A stretch of 64,000 nt of DNA, taken from assembly GCA_023548195.1 (NCBI GenBank), contig JAJHZJ010000028.1:1382001-1446000 (forward strand), in the 5' to 3' direction. Position 1 is the first letter of the stretch, and the number at the start of each line of letters is the position of its first letter. This stretch comes from Bettongia penicillata ogilbyi. Its lineage: Eukaryota; Chordata; Mammalia; Diprotodontia; Potoroidae. The position numbers and the translations under genes were made by a program. This document shows, one piece after another, positions 23,350-33,440 of this stretch. The notes under the pieces were generated by a model. The model was not told the DNA's origin, searched no databases, and was given only the letters and a program-made list of their open reading frames with translations.

Positions 23350-23618
23350 TGTGATAATATGATCCTTTTAATATAGTGATTATTATGTGCCAGGCACTGC
23401 ATTAGGCATGGTATAATTTGTATCTCCTTTGATCCTTATAAGAACCCTGGGAGGTCGGTACTATTATTATTTCTATTTTGCAGATGAGGAAATTGAGGCA
23501 AACAAAATTTAAGTGACTTAAGTCACCACAGCTAGGACATGTTTGAGACCAGATTTTAACTCAGGTCTTCCTGACTCCAGGCCCTGCATTCTATCCCCTG
23601 TGCCACCTAGCTGCCTTC
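23350..23618 (+). mobile_element. Mar1-type SINE, near full length
   Basis: 'attatgtgccaggcactgca', 'gaaccctgggaggtcggta', 'ttgcagatgaggaaattgag', 'aactcaggtcttcctgactc' and 'cctgtgccacctagctgcc' run in order. Confidence 0.85.
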
Positions 23619-23633
23619 ATCCAATAAACCCTA

Positions 23634-24170
23634 GTAGCAATCTATTACTATCAACACCAAATATAAAATCCTCTGTTGTTCAAAGAATTTCATAATCTCC
23701 TCCCAACCCCACCACTTTTCCAGTTTTCTTACACATTATTCCCTTCCATATAGTCTGGGATCCAGTAATGTTAGTCTCCTTTCTTCTCCTCTCAAAGACA
23801 CTCATTCTCCCAACTTTGAACATTTTCATCAACTCTCCCCCATTCCTGGTCCAATCTCCCTCCTCATTTCTCTACCTCATAGCTTTTCTTCCTCCTTTCA
23901 GGTCTAAACTAAAGTCTCACCTTCCACAAAAAGCCTTTCCCAGTCCTTCTTAATCTTGGTGCTTTCCTTCTGTGACCACCCTCAATTAATCCTGTATGTA
24001 TCTTCTTGCATGCTCTCTCCCATATTAGACAATGAGCTCCCTGAGGGCAGGGACTGTTTGGGTTTGTTTTTTGTTTTTTGTTTTTGTTTTTTTGCCTTTC
24101 TCTGTATCCTCTGCTCTTGGCACAATACCTGGCACATACCAGGTACTCAGTAAAGGTTGGTTAACTGACT
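23634..24170 (+). mobile_element. L2 LINE 3' end
   Basis: 'caccaaatataaaatcctct', 'gacaatgagctccctgaggg', 'cacaatacctggcacatacc' and the terminal 'ggtactcagtaaaggttggt'. A T/G-rich expansion lies at 24065-24092. Confidence 0.82.
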
Positions 24171-24254
24171 AGCATAGATATGGAAGATAGAAAGCAGAGT
24201 TTGGGCAACAACTATTCGTTCTATTTTACTGCAACATAGACTACATTAAGGAAG

Positions 24255-25215
24255 GTAGTACGAATTGTTTAGAAAGCAAGTGATAGCCATATCATGGAGG
24301 ACTTTAAATGACAAATTGAAAATTTCACATGTTATCCTAGAGGCAAAAGGGACTATTGAAAAATCGTTGAGTAGGATAGAAATATATCACCAAATCATAG
24401 AATTTGAAATCGGAAGGAACCTCAGTCTCCTATCAATCAAATGCAAACCAGAAAGGATATGGTCTCCCTCTATGTTAGGAATATTTATTTGGCAGCAACA
24501 TAGGAGATATGTTAGAAAACAAAGAGCCTGGAAAAAAGTAGATCACTTAGGTATTTATTTCAAGAAGCTAGGCAGGAACTAGGGTAATGTAAGTGGATAG
24601 AAGAGGAATACTGTAAGAGGTGTTATAAAGATAGAAAAAACAAAAATTGGAAATTATTGCATGTAAATTGTGAGAAAGAGGTTAGTCTCTGTATAGTATA
24701 ACATAATAATATATTTAGTTAATACTATTCTACAGTATAGTCATATTAATAGTAATGACAGAATTTACATAGTGTTTTTAGGGTTGCAAAGCACTTTACA
24801 TAAGATATCTCATTCTATTCTGAAATCAACTCTGAGAGATAGGTGTTATTGTCATTACCATTTTAGTGATGAAAAAACTGAACCTTGGAGGTGTTAAATG
24901 ATTTGCCCAGGTCATACAGCTGGTAAGTGCCTGAGACAGGTTAATCCCAAGGTTGAAAAACTATATGAGGTAAGCACAGTGGTTCCCTCAGTCAAAACAC
25001 TAAAGTTTGGAAGAGGAGTGCATTTAAAGAGAAAATGAGTTAAAGAGATAAGTTCTGTTTATAATGCTGGGTTTGAGTTGATGGAAATGTCCAACATACA
25101 GTTAAGTAGCAATGAAGGCTAGAGTTCAGCTAGAGATTAGAAAAATCTACATATCTCTGATAGTCATATATGTAGAAATGATCATTAAACTCATGGGTGC
25201 TAATGATAAAACTGA
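24255..25215 (-). mobile_element. L2 pieces, antisense, interrupted
   Basis: 24255-24375 ('atcatggaggactttaaatg', 'ttgagtaggatagaaatat') and 24985-25215 ('ttctgtttataatgctgggt', 'ggaaatgtccaacatacagt') are collinear antisense L2. Between them is sequence I cannot assign, plus a SINE at 24765-24960. Confidence 0.6.
24765..24960 (+). mobile_element. Mar1-type SINE
   Basis: 'gggttgcaaagcactttaca', 'gagagataggtgttattgtc' and 'catacagctggtaagtgcct' follow family order. Confidence 0.78.
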
Positions 25216-26411
25216 CCCATCTACTCACTTTTGGATCCCTACAAGATGAATATGAAAACAATTTACATATTCATCCTGGCCATTCTTGCTGGAGGATGAG
25301 AAGTGAATAAGCAACCTTTCCCAAATGATATTTTATAGCATAGTAAGTCTCTATAGTTATACAATTGACTGAAAGGTATAATGTATTATCACTCCTACTG
25401 TTTATTATTTGTGAAAAACAAAATAATGTTAGCTCAATAGAGTACAATACTACCTCTAAGGTTTTCCCTTCAACAAGATGTCTCCCATACATATGTTAAA
25501 ATTGCACAGGAATCCTTTTAAGATGATTAAAACATCAGAGATAATTTTGTTTACCCTCTCATTATTAACAATAAGTAAAGGAGGCATTGAACAGAGAGAT
25601 ATGTATGTACCAAAGGCATTTGCCACTGAAATGAACAATATCTAGAACAGAATCCAAATTGAAGAAAGATTTCCTATAAATGAAAGACCTGAAGGTTCCC
25701 ATTTAATTATCTAGAGGTTCCCAATTTGTTGATGACCTTGGGGTGACTTTTATCAAGAGCAAAAATATTGCAAAACCCTCTGAATGTAATCCATTGTCCC
25801 CCAAAAAGAGTTGGACCTAACTATCCACACAGAAAAAATCGAGTGAATGAAAAATGTACATTGCCCAAATTATGCTATTTGGTTTGATAGAGCTTATATT
25901 ATACATACATTAGAGCTTGTCCAACAGGACCTATGCCTTTAATTGACATATAAATTGGATAAAACTGGCTACAGAATGGAAAAATAGAAAGAGAACAAGC
26001 TGGATTGGCGTATGTATTACCTCTAGGAAATTTTAAAATTACATCAATGACCCAAATCTCCTCCCTAAAAAAATAACTCTATCTTTGTGACACTAAATAT
26101 TTTTCTAGTGATGCTAGAAAGGGCATGAAAGTAGGGCTGAAAGTTGTAGCATATTACTCCTATCAACAGATTGAAATCGAGGATCACACAAAGGGAAATG
26201 GAGAAGTTCGTGGGCATTGTGAGCAAGCAGCAGCAAATTACAAATATGTAATTGTGTAGTAGAAGTGGAATAAAGGATGTCAGGAGGGAAATACATATAT
26301 AGAAAAAAAGATAGGCTGTCTACATAATGAGAATGGGGAACAGCATATGAATAGCCCATGTATTCCAATGCTATCAAAACAATAAAAAAGGGGAAGGGAA
26401 TTAAGAGGAAG
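25216..26411. other. Repeat-poor island, 1.2 kb
   Basis: No repeat recognised with confidence and no coding signal. The 102-codon minus frame at 26114-26422 shows no recognisable domain. Confidence 0.4.
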
Positions 26412-26940
26412 GAATAAAGCATTTATATAGTACCTACTATGCAGTAGGCTGGGCAGCTAGGTGGTACAGTGAACAGAGTACCAGATCTTTAGTCAGGAAG
26501 ACTCTTCTTCCTAAATTCAATTCTGATCTCAGATACTTTCTAGCTGTGCGACTCTGGGCAAGTCATTTAACCCTATTTATCTCAGTTTCTTCATCTGTAG
26601 AATGATCTGGAGAAGGAAATGGCAAACCACACCAGTACCTTTAAAGCCAAGTATACCCCAGATGTGGCTACCATATACCAGACACAGTAGAACAAAAGGT
26701 AGTAGGCACTGTGCTAAGTATTTTACAAATGTGATCTTATTTGATTCTCACAACAGCCCTCCAAGGTAGATGTTGCTATTATTACCCATTTTATGATTAA
26801 GGAAACTGATGCAAAAACCAAGGCAGACAGAAGTTAAAATAAACTGCTGCCCAGTGTCACACAGCTAAATATGTGAGGTTAGATTTGAATTCAGGTCTTC
26901 CTGACTCTAGGCCCAGTGCTTTATCCACGAACTATCAAGA
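26412..26940 (+). mobile_element. Mar1-type SINE split by a family B SINE
   Basis: 26412-26449 ends 'ctactatgcagtaggc'. 26699-26940 resumes 'gtagtaggcactgtgctaag', then 'acagccctccaaggtagatg' and 'gtcacacagctaaatatgtg'. Joined, the two halves give the uninterrupted family order. Confidence 0.85.
26450..26698 (+). mobile_element. SINE family B, copy 4, nested
   Basis: Head 'gggcagctaggtggtacagt', body 'ctagctgtgcgactctgggc', tail 'tggagaaggaaatggcaaac'. The last part of the tail is degraded. Flanked by 'agtaggc' at 26443-26449 and 26701-26707, a 7-bp perfect TSD core. Confidence 0.9.
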
Positions 26941-27147
26941 TCAAAACATAAAAGTGGAGAATTCACAATGAAGGAAGTGGAACTAAAAAGTATAAAAAAC
27001 TAAATATCCAATTCTTTGCCAATAAAACTAGAACCTTCAATGAATCACATAATTATCTAAAACAAATTGAAATAACCAAATTTATATGATATTAAAGGAC
27101 ACAAAATATCAGATTGCAAATTATATTTATCAAAAAAATAATTATCA
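26941..27147 (+). mobile_element. L1 ORF2 fragment (left of HAL1 composite)
   Basis: 'ttgccaataaaactagaacc' and 'caaattgaaataaccaaatt' resemble L1 ORF2. The piece ends in the TSD copy 27137-27147 (aataattatca), and the same ORF2 continues at 29745. Confidence 0.65.
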
Positions 27148-27699
27148 GGGTGTGGAGCCAAGAGGTAGAGTAGAAGCAGAGACTTGCTAGGGCTCTCCCC
27201 CTAAGCCCAGTCAAATACCTGTAAAAATGACTAAACAAATTCTGGAGCTGCAGAACTTACAGAATGATGGAGTGAAGCAGTCCAAGACAGGACAGCCTGG
27301 AAGGTCAAAGGGAAGCATCTATTGCACTGGTCTGGGAGCAGAGTGCAGTCCAGTGTGGGATATGACATCACCGATGGAACTTGAGCAGGCCTATGAATTT
27401 CTGACACCTGTGGAAGTTTCCAGACTTCACAAGCCCCAAAATGTGGAGGACAAATTGGAAGGTCGGTGGAAAAAAATCTGTTGGACCTGTGTGAGAGAAT
27501 AGAGTGGTCCAATCCCAGGTCCAGGGTGGTGTAAAGAGTGGAGGAGTCCATGGCAGCAGCAACAGGGACAGAGACAGTGGCAGTTTCTGGAGCTCTAAGT
27601 CCATAAATCTTGAGGGGATTCAGCTGCTGACAGTAAACTCCCCTTCCCCCACTGGAAGCAGAAAACTGCTTTGACAAAGAGCTCAAAAGTCAAGTAAAT

Positions 27700-27810
27700 G
27701 GCTGCGGAAATTTGCTGTGACAAATACCAGAAAAAAAAAAATCAGACTACTGAATCTTACTTTGGTGAAAAGGAAGACAAAAAGATACAAACAGAAGAAG
27801 GCAATAAAGT
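27700..27810 (+). pseudogene. HAL1 ORF1, 5' remnant
   Basis: 'actgaatcttactttggtga' to 'acagaagaaggcaataaa' aligns with the first 35 codons of ORF1 in the antisense copy (18255-18190). The start codon is lost and the frame runs straight into 3'-UTR sequence at 27811. Confidence 0.7.
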
Positions 27811-28123
27811 GTGGTTAGTCTTTTACAACAAAACTATTATGGAAGTGCTTTGCATTGTTATACATGTATGACCTATACTGAATTTCTTGTTTTCTCAGTG
27901 AGGGTAAGTGGGGAGAGAGGGAGAGAAAATGGAACTCAAAGCTTCAAGAATGAATCTTAAAAATTGTTTTAGCATGCAACTGGAAATTAAGCTATACAGG
28001 CAATGGAGTATAGCAATCTATTTTGCCCTACAAGGAAACAGAGGGGAGAGGGGGTAGAAGAAGGGTGGGCAACAGAAGGAAGGACAGACTGAAGGAAGGG
28101 GTAGATGGGGTGTATGTTGTTCT

Positions 28124-28148
28124 GGGGTGGGGGTGGGGAGAGATGGGG
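28124..28148 (+). other. G-quadruplex motif in HAL1 3' UTR
   Basis: Four G-runs of 4, 5, 4 and 4 are separated by T, T and AGAGAT. L1 3' UTRs are known to carry such motifs. The matching positions in the other two 3' UTRs (29643-29668, and the complement of 16335-16356) have lost at least one run. Confidence 0.85.
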
Positions 28149-28230
28149 AGTAAATTTTGAATTCAAATTCTTATGGAAATAAATGTTAAGAAGTAAAAAA
28201 TAAATAAATTATATATATTTTTAAAATAAA

Positions 28231-28724
28231 AATTACTGGATCACCTGAAAGCCATGATCAAAAAAGATCATCTTTCAAGAAATTATCAAGGAAAACTGCC
28301 CTGATATTGCAGAACCAGAGAGTAAAATTGATATTGAAAGAATCCACCAATCACTTCCTGAAAGAGATTCCAAAAGGAAAACCCCTAGGAATAAGGTAGT
28401 CAAATTCCAGACCTCCTAGGTCAAGGAGAAAGTATTGCAAGTATCCAGAAAGAAACAATTTGAATATTGTGAAAACACAATCAGCATAACACAAAATCTA
28501 GCAGCTTCTATATTAAGGGATCAGAGGACTTGGAATATGATATTCCAGAGATAAAGGAGCTAGGATTAAAACCAAGAATCACCTACCCAGCAAAACTGAG
28601 TATAATACTTCAGGGGGAAAGTGGACATTCAATGAAACAGAGCATTGTCCAAGCATTCTTGATGAAAAGACCAGAGCTGAATAAAAAATTTGACTTTCAA
28701 ACTTAAGAATCAAGAGAAGCATGA
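28231..28724 (+). pseudogene. HAL1 ORF1, C-terminal two-thirds, decayed
   Basis: Starts in the ORF1 motif seen as KIMGLPES in the antisense copy (here K-I-T-G-S-P-E-S) and runs to TGA 28722-28724. A word like 'RKKQFEYCENTISITQN' near 28440-28500 matches the RNA-binding C-terminal domain of L1 ORF1 proteins. In-frame stops follow near 28550, so it is dead. Confidence 0.8.
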
Positions 28725-29744
28725 AAAGGTAAACCGGAAAGAGAAATCACAAAGAGCTTGCTAAAGTTGAACAGTTTACATTCCTACATGGAAACATAAT
28801 ATTTGTAACTCTTGAGATTTTTCTCAGTATTAGGGTAGTTGGTGGGATTATATACATATAGATGGAGGGCACAGGGTGAGTTGAATATGAAGGGATAATA
28901 TCTAAAAAATAAAAGTAAGGGGTAAGAGAGGAATATATTGGGAGAAAGAGAAAGGGATAAATGGAATGAGGTAAATTTTCTCTCACATAAATGAGGCAAG
29001 AAAAAGCTTTTTCAATGGAGGGGAAGAGCAGGGAGATGAGAGGGAAAGAGTGAACCTTACTCTCACTGGATTTGGCTTAAGGGGGGAATAATATGCACAC
29101 TCAATTTGGTTTGAAAATCTATCTCACTCTACAGGAAAGTAGGGGGGAAGGTGATAAGAGAGTGTTGGGGGGAATGATAAAAGGGAGGGCAAATGGGAAT
29201 AGGGGTAATTAGAAGTAAATACATTTGAGGAGGGACAGGGTCAAAAGAGAAAAGAGAATAAATGGGAGTCAGGATAGGATAGAGGGAGATATAGTTAGTC
29301 TTTCATATCATGACTGTTATGGAAGTTTATTGCATGACTACATATATATTACCTATAATGAATTGCATGCCATCTCAGTGGGGATGGGTGGGGAGGGAGG
29401 AGGGGAGAGAATGTGGAACTCAAAGTTTTAAAAATGATTCTTAAAAATTATTTTTACATGCAACTGGGAAATAAGACATACAGGCAATGGGGTATAGAAA
29501 TCTATCTTGCTCGGCAAGAAAATATAGGGGAAAGGGATGAGAGAAGAGAGAGGTGGGATAGAAGAGAGGGCAGATTGATGGAAGGCAGGTGTGATAGAAG
29601 AGAGGGAAGATTAGGGGAAGGGGCAATCAGGATGCACAATCTCTTGGGGTGAGTGGAGAGGAGAGATGGGAAGAAAATTTGTAACTCAAAATCCTGTGGA
29701 AGTAAATGTTGAAAACTAAAAATAAATAAATTAATATTAAACAT

Positions 29745-30100
29745 AGTAATTATCAAAACAATCTGTTACTATATGAAACATAGAATAATTTATCCATGAA
29801 CACTAAGACTTAGAAGCAAATTATCATAGCAAGTTTTTGATGCAATGAATACAAGAACAGAAATGAGTAGAAAATGAACACTTGCAAAAAAGTCTGGCAG
29901 TAAAAAGAGGTTAGATCAGTATCTTATACCATGCACAACAATAAATTCTAAAGTGATCATCTAAATATACAAAATAAAATCATTAGCAGAGATTAATAGC
30001 TTTCGTAATCAGGGAAAAATCTATAATCAGAGTATAGATGAGATCATAAAGGACAAAATAGATAATCTCACAAACCCAGATGTAATGGCAAGTATAACAG
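29745..30100 (+). mobile_element. L1 ORF2 fragment (right of HAL1 composite)
   Basis: 'tcaaaacaatctgttactat', 'gttagatcagtatcttatac', 'aacaataaattctaaagtga' and 'aggacaaaatagataatctc' match L1 ORF2 and continue 26941-27147. Confidence 0.75.
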
Positions 30101-31049
30101 GATTTTTTGTTGGTTTTCTTTTAGTATAATCAAGATGTATAATGCCTTTATTTGAATGTGATTAAGGAGGATCTTTCCTATCCATTGTCAGGCTTAGGAA
30201 GATTTGTAGGAAGGTCAATGCCTTTGTTATTGAGGCACTGGTTCTCAAGGTATGTGATGCCCTCTGGCTCTAAAAAGTGTATAAAGCCTCTGAGGTGCAG
30301 TTCTATTTTGGGGTTTACTGACTGGAAGTGTTTGTTTGACCAGATGAGGATTCTGGGAAGCTGCTTTAAGGAATCCCCTGGCTTTGAAAACCCAGATGTC
30401 AGTGCTTCCCTCACTGGTAACTATAGTCAGACAGCTGGGATCCAAATGTCTGTTGAATTCAGGCAGAGGAAGCCATGTCTGTTGACTTTTAATTTCTCTG
30501 TATTTTTTTTGAAGTTCATGGTGCTGACTCCCCTGAACTGGGTAAATGTTATATGTGCTTGGCTAAAGGAATGATATATGTGCTTAATTAAAGTGATTGT
30601 TAACCCCTCAAAAGTTGCCTTTCCTGTTATGAATGCAGATCTCAGAACCTGTGATAGCAGGTCCCCTGTGCATGTTGGGGTGCTCACTGCTACACCACCC
30701 CAGGTGAGCACCTCCTGTCCTCTCTTTAAGGCAACTTCCCCAAAAGTGGCTTTATTATATTCCAAGTCCTCTACCCACAGGAACTAATATCCTTATCCTA
30801 GGATAACTCTACTCATGAAATATTTTATTCTAAGATCCAACTTCTCTCCTCCACCCCAATTTCTTGGCCTGGTCACATTTTGTGGTGCTTGTGTCTATTT
30901 CTAAGAATTTCTAGTTATGACTATTTAAGTTTGACTTACTTTGTTGAATATAAATAGTAATAATTCTGAATCCAAAATAAAGGGTATGAATATATCAAAC
31001 TAACACTCCGAGCTGTCCTTCAAAGTGAATAATGATTAATACTCTATAC
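30101..31049. other. Unassigned, GC-richer block with nested inverted repeats
   Basis: Less AT-rich than its surroundings, with several overlapping frames on both strands (up to 140 codons plus, 112 codons minus), which the composition explains. Two perfect inverted repeats nest: 30612-30621 with 30728-30737, and 30679-30687 with 30704-30712. A TATA-like 'tataaagcc' lies at 30280. It could be an old LTR or other unrecognised repeat. Confidence 0.35.
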
Positions 31050-31251
31050 CAGGGATTCTTAACCTAGGTCCATGAACTTGATTTCTAAAAGGTATTTTCA
31101 TAACTATATTTCAATATAATTGGTTTCCTTGGTAATCACATATATAATATATATTTCTCCTTTTTATGCAGCTAAAATGGGGGGAAGGAGTTCATAGTCT
31201 TCATTAGACTGCCAAAGGGGTCCATGACATTAGAAAGTCAAGAATCCTTCA
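31050..31251 (+). mobile_element. hAT-type miniature transposon, copy 2
   Basis: Starts 'cagggattcttaacctaggt' and ends 'agtcaagaatccttca', near inverted repeats. The interior ('atttcaatataattggtttc', 'gactgccaaaggggtccatg') matches the complement of 11449-11651. Flanks 'ctctatac' (31042-31049) and 'atctatgc' (31252-31259) agree at 6 of 8 positions, the length expected for a hAT TSD. Confidence 0.8.
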
Positions 31252-32694
31252 ATCTATGCTAATAGAAAATCTCTTTTCATTTAACATTCCTGTGAGATAA
31301 CAATATAACACTCACTTTTCAAGGGAATAAACACAGGTACAGATTAGTTAAAAAAAAAACTTGACTCAGATCTTGAACACTCAAGGACAAGGAAGGAAGA
31401 GAACCCAATCTCCTATTTTTATTCCTATGATCTTCCTACCTTCGCATTCAGCCTCCATATTACCCTTTCCTCCAATACCAAAAAACTATGTTAAAATCAC
31501 ATGTTCTTTGCTCTCTTGGCAGACCTTCTATTTCTAGTATGAAACATAAATTCACCTTATTGAGAAAAAGGTCATGGAGACTCTTTTTCATGTATTTGGA
31601 ATTTTCCTGTCATTGAGGAAGTGTTCACCAAAGATAATTGCCTATTTTCTAACAGAGCTTTCCTTCTTCTTTGCTTTTTCTCCCCTTGGTCCTGAAAGCT
31701 GCTTCTGATATAAAAAAGTCACAATGGCTGTGACTTTAGTACCTAGTGTTTTTCCTCCTTGCCCTCTGTGACAACCTTATGTGGGTATACTCCTTCATTC
31801 CCTGTGTTCTAATGAAAACTAATTATATGATCTTGAAATATTTCATGGGAAGCAAAGGCCAAGGCCTTCAACACAAGGATGAACATCTAATGTGCCATGA
31901 GAAAACACCTTAGAAAACAGCAACCTTTAAAAAAAAAAAGATATATAAAGTACTGTTTAACGACATGCAGTTACCATTTCCTTCCTTTCCTATAATGAGC
32001 CAGCCCATGTTTATTGGTGTTTAAACCTGGTTACTTGTACAACTTAATATAATCCCACATCCTTAAGGCTTTGAGAAACAGTGCAATAAAAGCAAATCAA
32101 AGAGGAAAGGAGAGTCAGCGATCAGCTAATATAAACTTAAAGCCAATTTGGGGGGTAAAGCAGAATATTGTGTTTGCAGGATTTTAAACAGGCCATGAAA
32201 TTGAATTGAACATCATTCAACAGACCAAAATTCTGCTTTTATATAACCTCTCATCCCTGAAAATGGCAATAACCCTGGAAAGCAGGTTTTTTCAATCAGG
32301 AAAGGAATTCATTGTTCAATTCATCAGTTGTTTCTTCCCTTGGTCTATTTTGAGTCCTATAAATTAGAAGCATGCCCAAGCAGGAACCAAACTTTGAAGC
32401 CTAGCAGGAGTTTGAGAAATACATTATTTTAATATGTAATATTTATAATGAGGAAGTTAGCTACCCTTCTCTTTGTAGGGCTTTTCTTCATGAAACAGTA
32501 GTTTTGGAGAAAGACTCAGACCAAAGGTTCCTGCAGATTATATTCATTCATAAACTTGATCCTAAACAAGCCTGGATCACTTGACATCAGATTTCCCAGC
32601 TACTAAATATAAACCTCAGAAATATACCAGGATGGAGACACTGGTCACTTAATAATATTAACATAAAATTTAGTATTTCTGCTGCCACTACCAG
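31252..32694. other. Repeat-poor island, 1.4 kb
   Basis: No repeat, RNA gene or coding signal recognised. A candidate for single-copy sequence. Confidence 0.4.
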
Positions 32695-32800
32695 GGAAAA
32701 TGAAGACCTCCCTGAGGGCAGAGACTTTTCCCCACATTTTATCTTTATATTTCCAGTACCGAGCACATTACCTGTAACTGAGTAAATGCTAATAAGAGAC
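32695..32800 (+). mobile_element. L2 3' tip
   Basis: 'agacctccctgagggcagag', 'tatttccagtaccgagcaca' and 'gagtaaatgctaataag' are the last 100 bp of L2. Confidence 0.75.
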
Positions 32801-32807
32801 AAGGTAT

Positions 32808-33065
32808 AGCATAATGGATAGAGTGCTGGATTTAGAACCAGAAAGATCTAGATTCAAAGCTTTCCCTACTAGATGGTACTTTCTAGATGTGTGATCAATG
32901 ACTTAGCCTCTCAGAGCCTGAGCCTCATTTGTAAAATAAGGATTATGATACCTGCAATACTTAGCAAGGCTGTTATAAGCATGAAATAAATTAATCTCCA
33001 CAAAGTACTTGGCAAATTTTAAAGCACTACAAAAATATCACTTGCTATCATAATAATAAATGCTT
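32808..33065 (+). mobile_element. MIR SINE, near full length
   Basis: 'gtatagcataatggatagag', 'tctcagagcctgagcctcat', 'ttgtaaaataaggattatg' and 'gcaaggctgttataagcat', ending in 'aataataa'. Confidence 0.8.
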
Positions 33066-33249
33066 GTTTGGTTATGTGAGCACTCAAAAATGAAGGTAAA
33101 GTTATTTTCTAAATGAGAATTTAGTAATAAACTCCTTGATTGATATTAATGCTGAGTATTCCCACTGTAAATATTATTTAAACTAAGAAGGACTGGACTA
33201 GATTCCCTTACCATTGGATTGTATATCCCTATATCCAAAATCTATGATA
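33066..33249. other. Unassigned spacer
   Basis: Nothing recognised. Confidence 0.3.
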
Positions 33250-33440
33250 AATAAAATTTGGAGGCTGGAAGCAACTTAAAGATCAACTGGTTCCACTTCT
33301 TCATTTTAAAGAAGAGGAAACTGAGGCTCAGAAAGGTAAAATTCATTTGCTCAAGGTCATAAAGGTCAAAATACTAAGTAGCAGACTTGGGACTCAAAAG
33401 TTTTCAGGTTGCACATTCAGTGTTCTGACTTCATGGTACA
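33250..33440 (+). mobile_element. MIR-type SINE fragment
   Basis: 'gaagaggaaactgaggctca' and 'tttgctcaaggtcataaagg' are diagnostic. Confidence 0.72.

Larger units (their letters stand above)
27148..29744 (+). mobile_element. Rearranged HAL1 composite, sense, inside L1 ORF2
   Basis: 27148-27700 is the HAL1 5' UTR ('gtgtggagccaagaggtaga'). 27700-27810 is the start of ORF1. 27811-28230 is a HAL1 3'-UTR segment with its own A-rich end. 28231-28724 is the rest of ORF1, and 28725-29744 a second 3' UTR with tail 'aataaataaattaatatt'. About 500 bp of ORF1 (matching 17680-18190 of the antisense copy) is missing at the internal junction. One TSD pair (27137-27147 and 29745-29755, 10 of 11 identical) brackets everything, so it behaves as one insertion. 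Confidence 0.85.

Noticed and set aside
30152..30574. 140-codon plus frame and a 112-codon minus frame nearby.
   Set aside because: Both strands are open over the same GC-richer block, which points to composition. No domain, signal peptide or splice structure supports either.
30101..31049. A solo LTR of an endogenous retrovirus.
   Set aside because: A TATA-like word and composition hint at it, but I cannot define TG...CA ends or a TSD, and I see no retroviral coding remnant beside it.
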